64,000 nt of DNA from Enterococcus sp. DIV0212c. GTDB lineage: Bacteria > Bacillota > Bacilli > Lactobacillales > Enterococcaceae. Below the pieces are notes generated by a model. The model was not told the origin of the DNA. It did no database searches and saw nothing but the letters and a program-made list of their open reading frames with translations. Within the stretch, counting starts at the first letter, position 1. Every line of letters begins with the position of its first letter. This document shows positions 9,320 to 18,082 of the stretch, one piece after another. The translations under genes were made by a program, and so were the position numbers. The stretch spans positions 293,803 to 357,802 of the forward strand of contig NZ_JAFREN010000004.1 in NCBI RefSeq assembly GCF_017377505.1, given 5' to 3'.

Positions 9320-10030
9320 TCAAAGAAATTGCGCTGCTTCTTCATCAAGAATCACTGTCAAATGTGGATGCATTTTCAAAATAGAAGCAGGTATTTCGTC
9401 AATGATTGCGCCTTCAACAAACGCTTTCATAATTTTCGCTTTCTTTTTTCCACTGGCAAAAAGAATTAAGTGCCTAGCATTCATCACACTTCTTGGTCCC
9501 ATTGTAACATAAAAATCTGGTGTTTCAGCACGATTTTCAAAATGTGGCGCAATCCGTTCTTTCATTGCTTCATCACACACAACTTTGGTTGTAAAATCAG
9601 TAAATTTCGTTGTGCCCGGCAAATTTCCACAATAATGTCCATCCGCACCGATTCCTAGTAAAATCGCATCTAAACCGCCAGCTTCTGCTACTCGTTTATC
9701 TTGCTCTTCATAATTCTCTCCATCTAAAATATGAATACGTTCTTCCGGAATAGCTGCAGGCGTAAAATACAATTCTCTTAAATCACCAATCGTCACACCT
9801 TCACGGCATCCTGATTTATAAGGAATCTCATCAAAATTATAATAGTGGACGTTGTCAAAATACGATTTACCTTTAACTTCATCGACTAATTTTTCATACA
9901 TACCAATAGGCGTCGTACCAGCTGTTATCGCTAAATTCACACGCTCATGCCGTTGAAACATTTCACCAATTAACATCTGCGCTGCAACCTTACTTAATTC
10001 ATCATAATCCTTTACTACAATAACTTTCAT
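9320..10030 (-). CDS. NagB-like sugar-phosphate isomerase/deaminase family protein
   Basis: A 236-residue member of the glucosamine-6-phosphate isomerase/6-phosphogluconolactonase superfamily. It keeps the N-terminal ITAGTTPIGMYEKLV phosphate loop, a NFDEIP motif equivalent to the active-site Asp of NagB, and LGIGADGHYCGN with the catalytic DGH. The classical NagB continuation (GFNEP) is replaced by CGNLP, so it belongs to a divergent subgroup. Its place between a beta-glucoside PTS and a GH1 suggests it acts on an amino- or otherwise modified sugar phosphate released from the glycoside, but the substrate is unknown. Its 5' leader carries a repeat also found before licT. Confidence 0.8.
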   Translation of the reverse strand: MKVIVVKDYDELSKVAAQMLIGEMFQRHERVNLAITAGTTPIGMYEKLVDEVKGKSYFDNVHYYNFDEIPYKSGCREGVTIGDLRELYFTPAAIPEERIHILDGENYEEQDKRVAEAGGLDAILLGIGADGHYCGNLPGTTKFTDFTTKVVCDEAMKERIAPHFENRAETPDFYVTMGPRSVMNARHLILFASGKKKAKIMKAFVEGAIIDEIPASILKMHPHLTVILDEEAAQFL

Positions 10031-10037
10031 TTCATTT

Positions 10038-10124
10038 CCTCCTTAATATAAAAGCGTAGCGGGCTCGTTCAGTGCTGACTGAAAAATAGGAAAATATCAC
10101 TGAGGTGCTTTTTACCTCAATCAT
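10038..10124 (-). repeat. 5'-leader repeat, copy before the NagB-like gene
   Basis: On the minus strand: GAGGTAAAAAGCACCTCA (small hairpin), TTTTCCTATTTTT, GAACGAGC, GCTTTTATA-TAAGGAGG, ending exactly at the ribosome site. The same blocks with nearly equal spacing occur at 13078-13164 before licT. Confidence 0.65.
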
Positions 10125-10162
10125 TTTTTCTAAGCGAACCCATTAAACTGACTTTCTATCCT

Positions 10163-12067
10163 TCATTCTAAAACCAGATTCTCTTCATTTTCACCATGTA
10201 TTACTCCTGGAACTATCGTAATCAAAGCATCATTTTCTTTAACCTTTTTTTGATCATCCATCGCCAAAACAGATAGATACTCATCAGAGTTTGTAATAAC
10301 CATGACCACACTTATATCGTACCCTAATTCACTGATTTTTTCACGGTCAAATTGAATCAACGGTGTTCCCACCTGAACTGTTTGCCCCTCTTTACACAAT
10401 AACTCAAAATGCTGTCCTTCCAATTCGACGGTATCTAATCCCACATGAATCAAGACCTCTATTCCCTCTTTTGACATCAGACCTATTGCATGTTTTGTTT
10501 TAAAAGCGACAGTCACTGCGCCTGTGATCGGTGAAACAATTGTGTTTTCATCAGGCATGATGGCAATTCCTTTTCCAACTAATTCTTTTGAAAAGGTTTG
10601 ATCCGCAACATCACTGATTGGATAAACGATACCAGAAACAGGTGTGCAAATCGTTACAATCTCTTGATTTTTATCTGCAAGCACCTCTTTTTCTCTGCTA
10701 TTTTCAGTTTGTCCATCAATTTTCAATACGCTTTTTGCCAGTAAAAATGTGCTGACAAACGTTGCAATCAACGTAACAACTAAAGCAATAATAAAACCTA
10801 CCGCAGCATCATTCAGAAAAACTGGAATCGAAAGAACACTTGGCATTACAGGAGCCATGGATTTTGCACCTAAAAGAGCACCCACAGCGCCGCCGATTCC
10901 GCCACCTAAAGATGCACCTACAAAAGCGGCTTTGTATTTTACTAAAACACCATATAATGCAGGTTCCGTGATTCCTAAATATCCAGAAACAGTGGATGAC
11001 AAAGCCACTTGCTTCATCTTTTTACTCGAAATCAAGAAATAAATAGCGAAAGCCGCGGTTGCTTGAGCCATCGTACTCATAAAATTCATCGCCCCCATTG
11101 TGGAATAACCATATGTGGCAATTTGCTGTTGTGTAATTGGACGAATCGCATGATGCATGCCCATCAATACTAATAAAGGACGACTTGCACCAATCACAAA
11201 TCCTGACACCAACGGCGAAAAGTTTATTAATGCTTCAATGCCTTGAGCAATATATTCTCCAACATAAAAACCGATGGGAGCCAAAACAATCAACATCACA
11301 GGAACCATCAAAACCAAGGTCAATAACGGCGTAAAAATAACAGTCACCATGCTTGGAATGACCTTCTCAAAAAAACGATACACATAGCTTAATAACCAAA
11401 CAGCTAAAATGATTGGTAAAATCGAACTACTGTAATTTACGACTGGAACAGGAAGAAATCCTAAAAACTGAACATTTGTTAGTTCTCCTGCAATTGCTGC
11501 ATTGATCAATGTTGGGTACATCAATACACCAGCTAAACTTAAAGCCATATATTCATTAGTTTTAAATCTGCGTGCGCTACTGACAGCTAATAGAAATGGG
11601 AAAAAATAAAACATCGCATCTCCGGTCATATTAAGCACAAACATTGTCCCACTTTCAGGATCTGCCCAACCTAAGCTTGTCAACATAAATAAAAAACCTT
11701 TTAACATCCCGCCACCAACGATTGGAGCTAAACTTGGGACCAGAATAGCTGATAAAGTATTGATCAAACGATTAAGCAGTGAATCTTTTTCTGTACGTAT
11801 TTCTTCTTGCTCCTCATTGCTGTCTAGGTGAGGGACTAGCTTGATGATCTCCGCGTAAACTTTACTAACTTTTCCGCCAATGATCACTTGGTATTGTCCA
11901 CTTTGTCTTTGTACACCCATAACACCATCAAGTTCTTCAATCGCTTGTGTCTGTGCCTTTGATTCATTTTTCAAATTAAATCTTAGCCTCGTGACACAAT
12001 GAGTCAGACTGATGATATTCTCATCACCACCTATGAGTGTAATGATTTTTTTTGCTAAATCCTGCAT
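10163..12067 (-). CDS. PTS beta-glucoside transporter subunit IIBCA
   Basis: A 634-residue membrane permease that imports and phosphorylates beta-glucosides. The order is IIB (residues about 1-90, phosphocysteine in SLTHCVTRLRF), IIC (about 100-450, with about ten membrane segments and the GITEPALYG signature), and IIA (about 490-630, active His in IEVLIHVGLDTVEL). The start at 12067 follows AGAGGAG; a longer frame reaching 12148 enters the RAT terminator and is rejected. It lies downstream of licT and its leader carries a RAT/terminator. Similar in length and order to the PTS at 58.4-60.3 kb. Confidence 0.93.
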   Translation of the reverse strand: MQDLAKKIITLIGGDENIISLTHCVTRLRFNLKNESKAQTQAIEELDGVMGVQRQSGQYQVIIGGKVSKVYAEIIKLVPHLDSNEEQEEIRTEKDSLLNRLINTLSAILVPSLAPIVGGGMLKGFLFMLTSLGWADPESGTMFVLNMTGDAMFYFFPFLLAVSSARRFKTNEYMALSLAGVLMYPTLINAAIAGELTNVQFLGFLPVPVVNYSSSILPIILAVWLLSYVYRFFEKVIPSMVTVIFTPLLTLVLMVPVMLIVLAPIGFYVGEYIAQGIEALINFSPLVSGFVIGASRPLLVLMGMHHAIRPITQQQIATYGYSTMGAMNFMSTMAQATAAFAIYFLISSKKMKQVALSSTVSGYLGITEPALYGVLVKYKAAFVGASLGGGIGGAVGALLGAKSMAPVMPSVLSIPVFLNDAAVGFIIALVVTLIATFVSTFLLAKSVLKIDGQTENSREKEVLADKNQEIVTICTPVSGIVYPISDVADQTFSKELVGKGIAIMPDENTIVSPITGAVTVAFKTKHAIGLMSKEGIEVLIHVGLDTVELEGQHFELLCKEGQTVQVGTPLIQFDREKISELGYDISVVMVITNSDEYLSVLAMDDQKKVKENDALITIVPGVIHGENEENLVLE

Positions 12068-12145
12068 AGTTTCTCCTCTTTTCTGCTCAGTATTTTTATT
12101 TTTGATTCCTTTCCTAGTTTCGTGAAACACCCTTCTATAAACAAT

Positions 12146-12226
12146 CAAGACCTGCTCAAAAAAACTATTTTCTTTAGAAAATAATCTTTTTCAAACAGGT
12201 CTTGCCAGCCGAGCTGTAACGAATCC
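12146..12226 (-). promoter_or_regulatory. RAT antiterminator and overlapping terminator in the licT-PTS intergenic leader
   Basis: The minus strand reads GGATTCGTTACAGCTCGGCT-GGCAAGACC (12197-12226), a good match to the ribonucleic antiterminator consensus of the BglG/LicT family. Its 3' part is also the 5' arm (12196-12204) of a terminator whose 3' arm is 12146-12154; an inner hairpin followed by seven U residues lies within. LicT binding would block termination and allow PTS expression. Confidence 0.87.
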
Positions 12227-12238
12227 TCGTATTGATAT

Positions 12239-13072
12239 TTATGCATGTAATAAGCGAGCTAAATGCAATGTCAGATACAATTGTTCATCAATTGTCGCTT
12301 GTTTCTTGTAGCGATTTTCTAAATAATTGCTGATTTTCAAGCTACATTTAAATTCTTTCGGATACTTCTTTTTAACAGTTAAAACAAGTTCTTCGTTATC
12401 AAGTGAATTCATGACTTCTTGGGCATTCAACCGGATTAAATAATAACGTAAATGATTCAAAAAGCGCTGATAATTAATTGAGTTTTCATCTACTTCTACT
12501 TGAAAATAGTAGCGAACTAGCTGAGTAATATCCCCCATTGCTTCCATATAATCCATGGTCGTTTCCATCGACTCTTTATCAAATTGGTAATTCACAAAAT
12601 GCATCGCAATAAATATGGCTTCTGATTCTGCTAAAACCATTCCTTTTTCTTCTTCGATTAATGCAATCGATTGAAGTCCAACTGCAACTTCTTGAGGATA
12701 AAACTGTTTGATTTCCCATTCGATTGGGCTTCGAATTTTTAAGTCTTCTTCATGTCGTTTAAACGCAAATAACAGATGATCCAGTAAGCTAAACAAAATA
12801 ACCGGATTAATCTCTCTTCCTAATTTCTCTTCACCAATTTTCACTATTTTCTCCACTAATAAAATTTCTTCAAAACTCGCTTCATTTAACAAAACAGCCA
12901 TTTGCTTAACACTCATTTTTTCTGTAGGTAAATAAACTTGCTGGATTAATGTGGAATCGACAGGATCATTGGGATATACTTGGAATCCCAACCCTTTACC
13001 AACAACAATCACTTCTAATTCTCCATCGACAGCCAACACAACATTATTATTGATTCGCTTTTTTATATACAT
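12239..13072 (-). CDS. licT: LicT/BglG-family transcription antiterminator
   Basis: A 277-residue RNA-binding antiterminator. The N-terminal CAT domain (KRINNNVVLAVD..., residues 1-55) binds RAT hairpins; two PRD domains follow, with PTS-phosphorylatable His in LLDHLLFAF (PRD1) and MHFVNYQ / TLHLARLL (PRD2). Phosphorylation by the cognate PTS EII inactivates it, and HPr phosphorylation activates it, in this family. The start at 13072 is set by GGAGGTGGAAC; a longer frame would run into the leader. It controls its own leader and the PTS leader through RAT sites present in both. Confidence 0.92.
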   Translation of the reverse strand: MYIKKRINNNVVLAVDGELEVIVVGKGLGFQVYPNDPVDSTLIQQVYLPTEKMSVKQMAVLLNEASFEEILLVEKIVKIGEEKLGREINPVILFSLLDHLLFAFKRHEEDLKIRSPIEWEIKQFYPQEVAVGLQSIALIEEEKGMVLAESEAIFIAMHFVNYQFDKESMETTMDYMEAMGDITQLVRYYFQVEVDENSINYQRFLNHLRYYLIRLNAQEVMNSLDNEELVLTVKKKYPKEFKCSLKISNYLENRYKKQATIDEQLYLTLHLARLLHA

Positions 13073-13077
13073 GTTCC

Positions 13078-13164
13078 ACCTCCTTACTATAAAAGCTGAA
13101 AAAGCTCGTTCAGGCTCGTACAAAAATAGGAAAAATTGATTGAGATGCTTTTTGTCTCATTCCA
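13078..13164 (-). repeat. 5'-leader repeat, copy before licT
   Basis: GAGACAAAAAGCATCTCA, TTTTTCCTATTTTT, GAACGAGC and GCTTTTATAGTAAGGAGG occur in this order on the minus strand and end at the licT ribosome site. It is the second copy of the element at 10038-10124. Confidence 0.65.
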
Positions 13165-13254
13165 TTTTTATCTTTTTTCCTAGAGACTAGCTTTTTATGC
13201 TAGACACATAAAAGCTGAAAGAGCTCCCAAAATTTCGTAGAAAAACAAGAAAAA

Positions 13255-13336
13255 ACCATAATATAGCAAGCATGACAAAAATCCTTTTATCATCTTTGCT
13301 ATATTATGGTTATGCCTGAAAAACAGTAACAATTCC
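13255..13336 (-). promoter_or_regulatory. RAT site and terminator in the licT leader
   Basis: GGAATTGTTACTGTTTTTCAGGC-ATAACC (13308-13336, minus) is a RAT sequence close to the LicT consensus. It overlaps a 15-bp terminator stem (ACCATAATATAGCAA 13255-13269 with 13296-13310) followed on the minus strand by a U-rich tract. This makes licT autoregulated by antitermination. Confidence 0.88.
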
Positions 13337-13349
13337 ATTAACTACGATT

Positions 13350-13378
13350 AATATATCACGAAAAGAAAACGCTGTCAA
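13350..13378 (-). promoter_or_regulatory. licT promoter with overlapping cre site
   Basis: Minus-strand -35 TTGACA (13373-13378) and -10 TATATT (13350-13355) are separated by exactly 17 bp. The -35 overlaps GAAAACGCTGTCA (13365-13377, plus), one mismatch from the CcpA cre consensus. CcpA bound here would block RNA polymerase, giving catabolite repression. The start site would be about 13343, just before the RAT. Confidence 0.78.
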
Positions 13379-13475
13379 TTTCTTTTTTATTCGTTTTTAC
13401 TTTTTTCAATTAACCTATTCTAGTATTATTTCTATCAGTTTTACCACTTATAGGATTCATAACTCTTAGATAAAC

Positions 13476-13506
13476 ATAAAAAGCAGAAGTTTGATCCTTC
13501 TGCTTT
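13476..13506 (-). terminator. Intrinsic terminator after the FPNTG protein gene
   Basis: AAAGCAGAAG (13480-13489) pairs with CTTCTGCTTT (13497-13506); on the minus strand a U-run follows. Confidence 0.85.
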
Positions 13507-13516
13507 AAGCTTATCA

Positions 13517-13840
13517 TTATGGATAGTTTTTTCTATGTGCTTTCCATCTACTGAGAAGTAAATAAATCAATAGTAATACGAAGCCAATAGGAGCGATTGT
13601 TTCGATAAGACTACCAGTATTTGGAAATTTTCTTAGTTCTATATGTGCTTGTTTTGGTTGTGCTAATTTTGTATCTAGTTCTTGCTCGTGTTTTTTTGGC
13701 GGTTGCGGATTGGTTTTATTCCCACCGATTTGCCCATTTACCTCTATTTCAGCAGTCGAAGCATAAACAGAAGCATGGAACAAACCAATACAGCCTGCCA
13801 AAAGAATGATCGTAATAATGTGATAACTAACTTTCTTCAT
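13517..13840 (-). CDS. Small sortase-anchored surface protein with FPNTG motif
   Basis: A 107-residue secreted protein. A signal peptide covers about residues 1-28 (cleavage near VYAST), followed by a short Pro/Lys/Gln-rich stalk, then a C-terminal sorting signal: FPNTG near residue 74, a hydrophobic helix (about 80-96) and a basic tail RWKAHRKNYP. The F at position one is unlike classical LPXTG but is used by some class A sortase substrates. It is the last gene of a four-gene secreted cassette (13.5-17.8 kb), 23 bp after the preceding gene, and mirrors the small YPSTG protein in the WxL locus at 43.0 kb. Confidence 0.82.
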   Translation of the reverse strand: MKKVSYHIITIILLAGCIGLFHASVYASTAEIEVNGQIGGNKTNPQPPKKHEQELDTKLAQPKQAHIELRKFPNTGSLIETIAPIGFVLLLIYLLLSRWKAHRKNYP

Positions 13841-13863
13841 TGTTTATCACAGCCTTTATTTGA

Positions 13864-14520
13864 TTATGGCGTTACACCAAGTGTTGTACCGTCTTTTTGG
13901 ATCGATGTGAATTTCAATGTTAATGTGTACTTTTCTGTTGTTGCATTTTCATTAACGTCAGTTGGTAAACTAGCAGTTGTCGTACCAGTATAATTGAATT
14001 TTGCAGAATTTGCATAAGCAGAAGCAGCATCAGTAGCAATATTCAAACGTCCATCTTTATTCGCTAAACGCATCCAAACAGGTGCACTTGTCAAGTCAGC
14101 TAAAGTATTACTTTCAACTAAATTAGTCGCCGCTGGAGTTGCAACTAATCCGCTACCCTTTGCATTGATTGTTAATGTATCAACATACTTAGGAGTTCCC
14201 TCCATTTTATTCAATGTAACAGCAACACCTCGACCTGAATTATTCACGATACTATAATCAGCAGACTCAATGTTTTTGTGTGCACTTGCAGTCGTTGTAT
14301 GGAAAGCTGTCGCCGTATCCACTGTAACGTTGATCCATTCGTCAGAACCTTCTGGGATATTCGTATCTGGATCTGTATTATCTAATTTACCGATCGTTCC
14401 GTTGATAATAACGTCAGCTGAATTTTCTCCATCGATTGTTTCAGCTGAGGCTAGTTGTGTTAGTCCTGATACGCTTAGTCCTAGCATCATTGCAGCAAGT
14501 AAAAAGTTCGTTTTTTTCAT
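13864..14520 (-). CDS. Secreted beta-rich surface protein of a WxL-like cassette, function unknown
   Basis: A 218-residue protein with a clear signal peptide (cleavage after LASAETID, about residue 27). The mature protein starts with NSADVIINGTIG, resembling the start of WxL proteins, is Thr/Ala/Asn-rich and predicted all-beta, and ends with TLTLKFTSIQKDGTTLG. Neither canonical W-x-L motif is present at the usual places. There is no sortase signal or lipobox, so it would need a partner for cell-wall retention. The neighbours are a membrane protein, a large pectate-lyase-fold protein and an FPNTG anchor protein. I recognise the genomic style (WxL-type loci of enterococci) but not the family. 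Confidence 0.72.
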   Translation of the reverse strand: MKKTNFLLAAMMLGLSVSGLTQLASAETIDGENSADVIINGTIGKLDNTDPDTNIPEGSDEWINVTVDTATAFHTTTASAHKNIESADYSIVNNSGRGVAVTLNKMEGTPKYVDTLTINAKGSGLVATPAATNLVESNTLADLTSAPVWMRLANKDGRLNIATDAASAYANSAKFNYTGTTTASLPTDVNENATTEKYTLTLKFTSIQKDGTTLGVTP

Positions 14521-14582
14521 ATTGTTTCTCCTTCTATGTGTAAATGATTTATTTTTAACAGAAAATCTGTTAAATAACGATA

Positions 14583-15122
14583 TTAGTTGTTGACACGAAT
14601 CGTAATTCCAGCTTGAACTTGTCCACGTTTTTTGTTTGTTTTTGAATCGTAAATATCAAATGTGGCTGTTGCTGGATGATCTCCTTGGGCAATTTTTTTC
14701 TCTAGCTTTGCTCCATTTATTTCATATCCCGGCTGAATTGCACCCGAGGAATAAACCTGTTCATTATTGCTGTCTAAACGAATCACCACATTGATGGGAT
14801 AACCGTTTTCGACTGGATTTTTAATATACAGACTGCCTTCACTATCGCTATTTTCAAATATAGCCTCTGATTTAATAACCATATTGAACTTACTTGCATC
14901 CACAGCTTTTTGCTCGGCTGCCTTAACTTCTTTATCACTCATTTTTTTAGCGCCTTTTGTATCTGGTAAATAATCGCCAGAAACGACTCGGACAGGTTCT
15001 GTTTTAGTCGAAAAATAATAATATAAGCCTCCTGCTGATACAGCTAACAAGAACAGCAACAGTAAAATTAGCAGTCGTTTCTTTTTCTTCTTTTCTTCGT
15101 TTGTTTGATTTGTTTTATCCAT
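14583..15122 (-). CDS. Single-pass membrane protein with extracytoplasmic domain, WxL-like cassette
   Basis: A 179-residue protein. A charged N-terminus (EEKKKKKR) precedes one transmembrane helix (about residues 18-38), giving an N-in topology with an outside domain that reads as an immunoglobulin-like beta fold (IYIKNPVEN, VVIRLDSNNEQV, GYEINGAKLEKKIAQGDHPATA, ITIRV). The ATG at 15122 follows AGAGGAATTCT; the longer frame overlaps the upstream gene. The stop of the upstream gene is 10 bp before this ATG, so the two are translationally linked. It probably acts like the DUF916 protein of WxL loci in holding secreted partners at the membrane, but this is inference. Confidence 0.72.
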   Translation of the reverse strand: MDKTNQTNEEKKKKKRLLILLLLFLLAVSAGGLYYYFSTKTEPVRVVSGDYLPDTKGAKKMSDKEVKAAEQKAVDASKFNMVIKSEAIFENSDSEGSLYIKNPVENGYPINVVIRLDSNNEQVYSSGAIQPGYEINGAKLEKKIAQGDHPATATFDIYDSKTNKKRGQVQAGITIRVNN

Positions 15123-15132
15123 AGAATTCCTC

Positions 15133-17781
15133 TCACTCTTCATTTTTTTCAACTTTGAATGTCACTTTGTAGGTTGGAAATACCGCTTGCTTTGTAGGAT
15201 TAAAGTACTTGCCTTTAAGACTCAAGCTTTTTTCTTCATTCACATTTAAAACACCGATCGATAAAGGATTTTTTGACAATTCACTCGTCAAAAATAGTGG
15301 TGCGGCCTGTTTATTGTCTACCAACATTTGCAACGCTAGTTCATCCTGTCCAGAATGCCCTGACAAACTATCTAACAATTGCAGTTGATTAGCCGCTGCG
15401 TTTTCCTTCGTTAGGTTTGTTAGCGATATTTTTGTAGGGGTATTTCCTTTATTTACAACTTGGTATTCACCAGAAGACACTTCCCCTTCTTTTGCGGTAC
15501 CCAGATTTTTATTTTGAGTCTGAAAAGCCATTTCAATTGGAACTTCTACTTTGATGATTTCTGTCACTGTTTGAAATTCGGTTAGAGGTGTCATTGCTAA
15601 AACAACTTCTTCCCCCGACGCTCCAGTGACTCTCACACGCACATAATAAGTAACATCTCCGTTAAGACCTTTTAATTTTGTTGAAAATTTTTGATTCTTA
15701 TCACCTGAAAGAGTTGCGATTTGTGATTTTGTTGCATCAGCTGGAAAGTCTTTGTTCTTACTGTATTCCACTTTAACTTGCTGATAATTACCACCGTAAT
15801 AAGCCGTTTGATCAGGAACTGCTGCTGCTTCTCCATTTGTAAAATCTGTCCATTTACCTGTATCACTTGCCAACTCACCGTTGATAATTGCTGAAGTCGT
15901 TGTGACATCCGCTGTGATATTTTTTAGCTGAGGCTTTGTAGTGAAACTAGTTGCATCGGAAAATTCACTTTCTCCGGCTTGATTGACGACAACCATTTGT
16001 GCCCAATAAGTTGTATTTGGGTTTAAGTCATTTATCGTTACTTTATAGGTTGAATCAAGTACTGTGTTTTCTTGTCCATCAAAATTATTCAAGGTCACAA
16101 TATGCTTGGCTCTTCTTAAATCATTGGTATCACCGTTATCAGTAAACAAGAAAAATTTGACTTCTGATGCTGGACTCCCATTATTAATCGATGAACCATT
16201 TAGAGAAACGGATGTATCTGTTTCCTCAGCAGCAAGTAATCCTAACTGATCTGGAACATCTATAAATTCACTAAAGACAAGTTTCTGCGAATTTTTCAAG
16301 GCTAGAATCTCTTGAGCAGAGAATGAATCTGGTGTACCCGCAATATTTGTAAAATTTGTTCCTTGAACACTTAAATCAGATGCTTTTTTAACTATTTTTT
16401 GCGTTGGTGTGCTATTTGTTTTACTTGAAAATGTCTCGACTTTTTGTAAATAGTTGCTCGTAAATGATAAGTTATTTACACCATTCGCACCGTTTAGACC
16501 AACCGTACCAAGACTGGTTCCAGAAAATGAGACTTGTTTTGCTTTGCTCATACTGATTGCAAATGTGCTGGAGGCAGCTGTTGTGAAAATTGCACCGCTC
16601 GCAACATCTATTGAAACATCCGCATTTTCAGCAATCGTCAGCCCACCTTTAGCTGTGTAGAGATTGATTGATGAAGGTAGTTTCAAATCCACTTGAGCGT
16701 TTTCTTGAAAATCAAATAGTACTGGTTGTGTTTGAGAAGAAGCAAAAAATTGATTTCTTGTACCACCTGTAGCAAGACTTACTTTATCCAAATTGAAAAC
16801 TGCATTCCTCTCAACGATATAACTTGGTGCCAAAGTACCATATGTCATATTGCCATTCGTTTGGATATCGAGTTGTGCATTTTCTCTAACTACGATTTGA
16901 GATTTACCTGCGTAAGGATTTGCTGAAGAAGTACTCGTTGACCAAATAAATGCACTGGTTTGGTTGGAAGAATGTTTGATCGAAGTATGACCACTTTGAA
17001 TTTCTACGTAATTGATTTCTGCCCATTCTTGAGAATATGTACTCGTACCTCTTTGATCGATCGTGTTTTGTCCTCGCATAATGACCGAACCGTTTATGTT
17101 ATAAATCATTTGACCATTTGTTGAATAGTAATCGACACTATCAAAGATAAATGTCATATTAGCGGCAGATCCTCCAGATAAAAAACCATAATACCCCACT
17201 GCACCAGAGCCATCACTATTACCAAACTGAGTATTCCGAATCTCGATTACAGCGTTTGCCTGATTTGCATAAAAACCCCTAGTAGCTGAGGCTCCTTTGT
17301 TATATGTAATAATGTGATTTGCACCGTCAATGATCATGCTATCTTTCAATTGATAACCAGCAGTTCCTAAGTCGATATTATTGGTTAAACGAAATTTCAG
17401 CTTTTGACTATCTTTTAAATATTCAGTTAAAGTAGCCGCTGAATCCACTAGCCAGAAGCCGTCTGTATCTTGTAAAATATCTGCTCTCAACAATTTTTCA
17501 CTATTTATATCAGAATTATTTCCATCTATCGAATTATTTATATCATTACTATCCATTATTTTTCCATTTTCTATCACTTCTTCTTCAGTCGATTCTTGAC
17601 TAGATGAAGACTCGCTGACAGTCGGTTCTGATGAATCTGACGATTCGTTTCCTTTGGTTGACTCAGTTGTTACAGAAGGTTCTTCAACTGATGGTTCAAT
17701 TTCTATAGCATAGGACCAATCAATCGGAAAAATAATTAAAATGATGAAGCTGATAAAAATCATGTGAATATTTTTTTTCAT
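15133..17781 (-). CDS. Large secreted pectate-lyase-like/Fn3-containing surface protein
   Basis: An 882-residue exported protein. After the signal peptide (about residues 1-25) comes an S/E/T-rich stalk (about 28-75), then a right-handed beta-helix region (about 100-440; LTNNIDLGTAGY, MIIDGANHIITY, VVIRENAQLDI-type rungs) of the pectate-lyase-like adhesive class seen in WxL loci. Two Fn3-like beta domains follow (about 505-730; NDLNPNTTYWAQMVV, LKGLNGDVTYYVRVRV). The C-terminal domain begins IEMAFQTQNKNLGTAKEG. There is no LPXTG, lipobox or C-terminal WxL pair, so attachment must be non-covalent or via the other cassette proteins. It is the first gene of the cassette; likely a cell-surface adhesin. 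Confidence 0.8.
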   Translation of the reverse strand: MKKNIHMIFISFIILIIFPIDWSYAIEIEPSVEEPSVTTESTKGNESSDSSEPTVSESSSSQESTEEEVIENGKIMDSNDINNSIDGNNSDINSEKLLRADILQDTDGFWLVDSAATLTEYLKDSQKLKFRLTNNIDLGTAGYQLKDSMIIDGANHIITYNKGASATRGFYANQANAVIEIRNTQFGNSDGSGAVGYYGFLSGGSAANMTFIFDSVDYYSTNGQMIYNINGSVIMRGQNTIDQRGTSTYSQEWAEINYVEIQSGHTSIKHSSNQTSAFIWSTSTSSANPYAGKSQIVVRENAQLDIQTNGNMTYGTLAPSYIVERNAVFNLDKVSLATGGTRNQFFASSQTQPVLFDFQENAQVDLKLPSSINLYTAKGGLTIAENADVSIDVASGAIFTTAASSTFAISMSKAKQVSFSGTSLGTVGLNGANGVNNLSFTSNYLQKVETFSSKTNSTPTQKIVKKASDLSVQGTNFTNIAGTPDSFSAQEILALKNSQKLVFSEFIDVPDQLGLLAAEETDTSVSLNGSSINNGSPASEVKFFLFTDNGDTNDLRRAKHIVTLNNFDGQENTVLDSTYKVTINDLNPNTTYWAQMVVVNQAGESEFSDATSFTTKPQLKNITADVTTTSAIINGELASDTGKWTDFTNGEAAAVPDQTAYYGGNYQQVKVEYSKNKDFPADATKSQIATLSGDKNQKFSTKLKGLNGDVTYYVRVRVTGASGEEVVLAMTPLTEFQTVTEIIKVEVPIEMAFQTQNKNLGTAKEGEVSSGEYQVVNKGNTPTKISLTNLTKENAAANQLQLLDSLSGHSGQDELALQMLVDNKQAAPLFLTSELSKNPLSIGVLNVNEEKSLSLKGKYFNPTKQAVFPTYKVTFKVEKNEE

Positions 17782-18082
17782 GACAGTCCTCCCCTACTAT
17801 TTTATATAAATTATAACAATAATATATCTTCTACCTATTATTGTATTTCACTTAACAGAGAATATCAATTTAATAACAACAGTTTTTCTAAAAATTATAT
17901 ATTTATTTAATCGTTATTGGTAAATTATTTTAAACTTTATATGTTTTCATCATGCCGCAAGCCTTTTTGATCATTTTTTCACAAATATTAAGTTTTTTTA
18001 AAGCTCTTAAAATTATTTTTGATTTCTGATGATTTTAGGACTTGTTTTTACAGCTTGTGTTAATGAAACAAAATTAAGTGAG

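Noticed and set aside
15672-15908. 78-codon frame inside the 882-residue surface protein gene
   Set aside because: Alternate frame of a clearly coding region without its own ribosome site.
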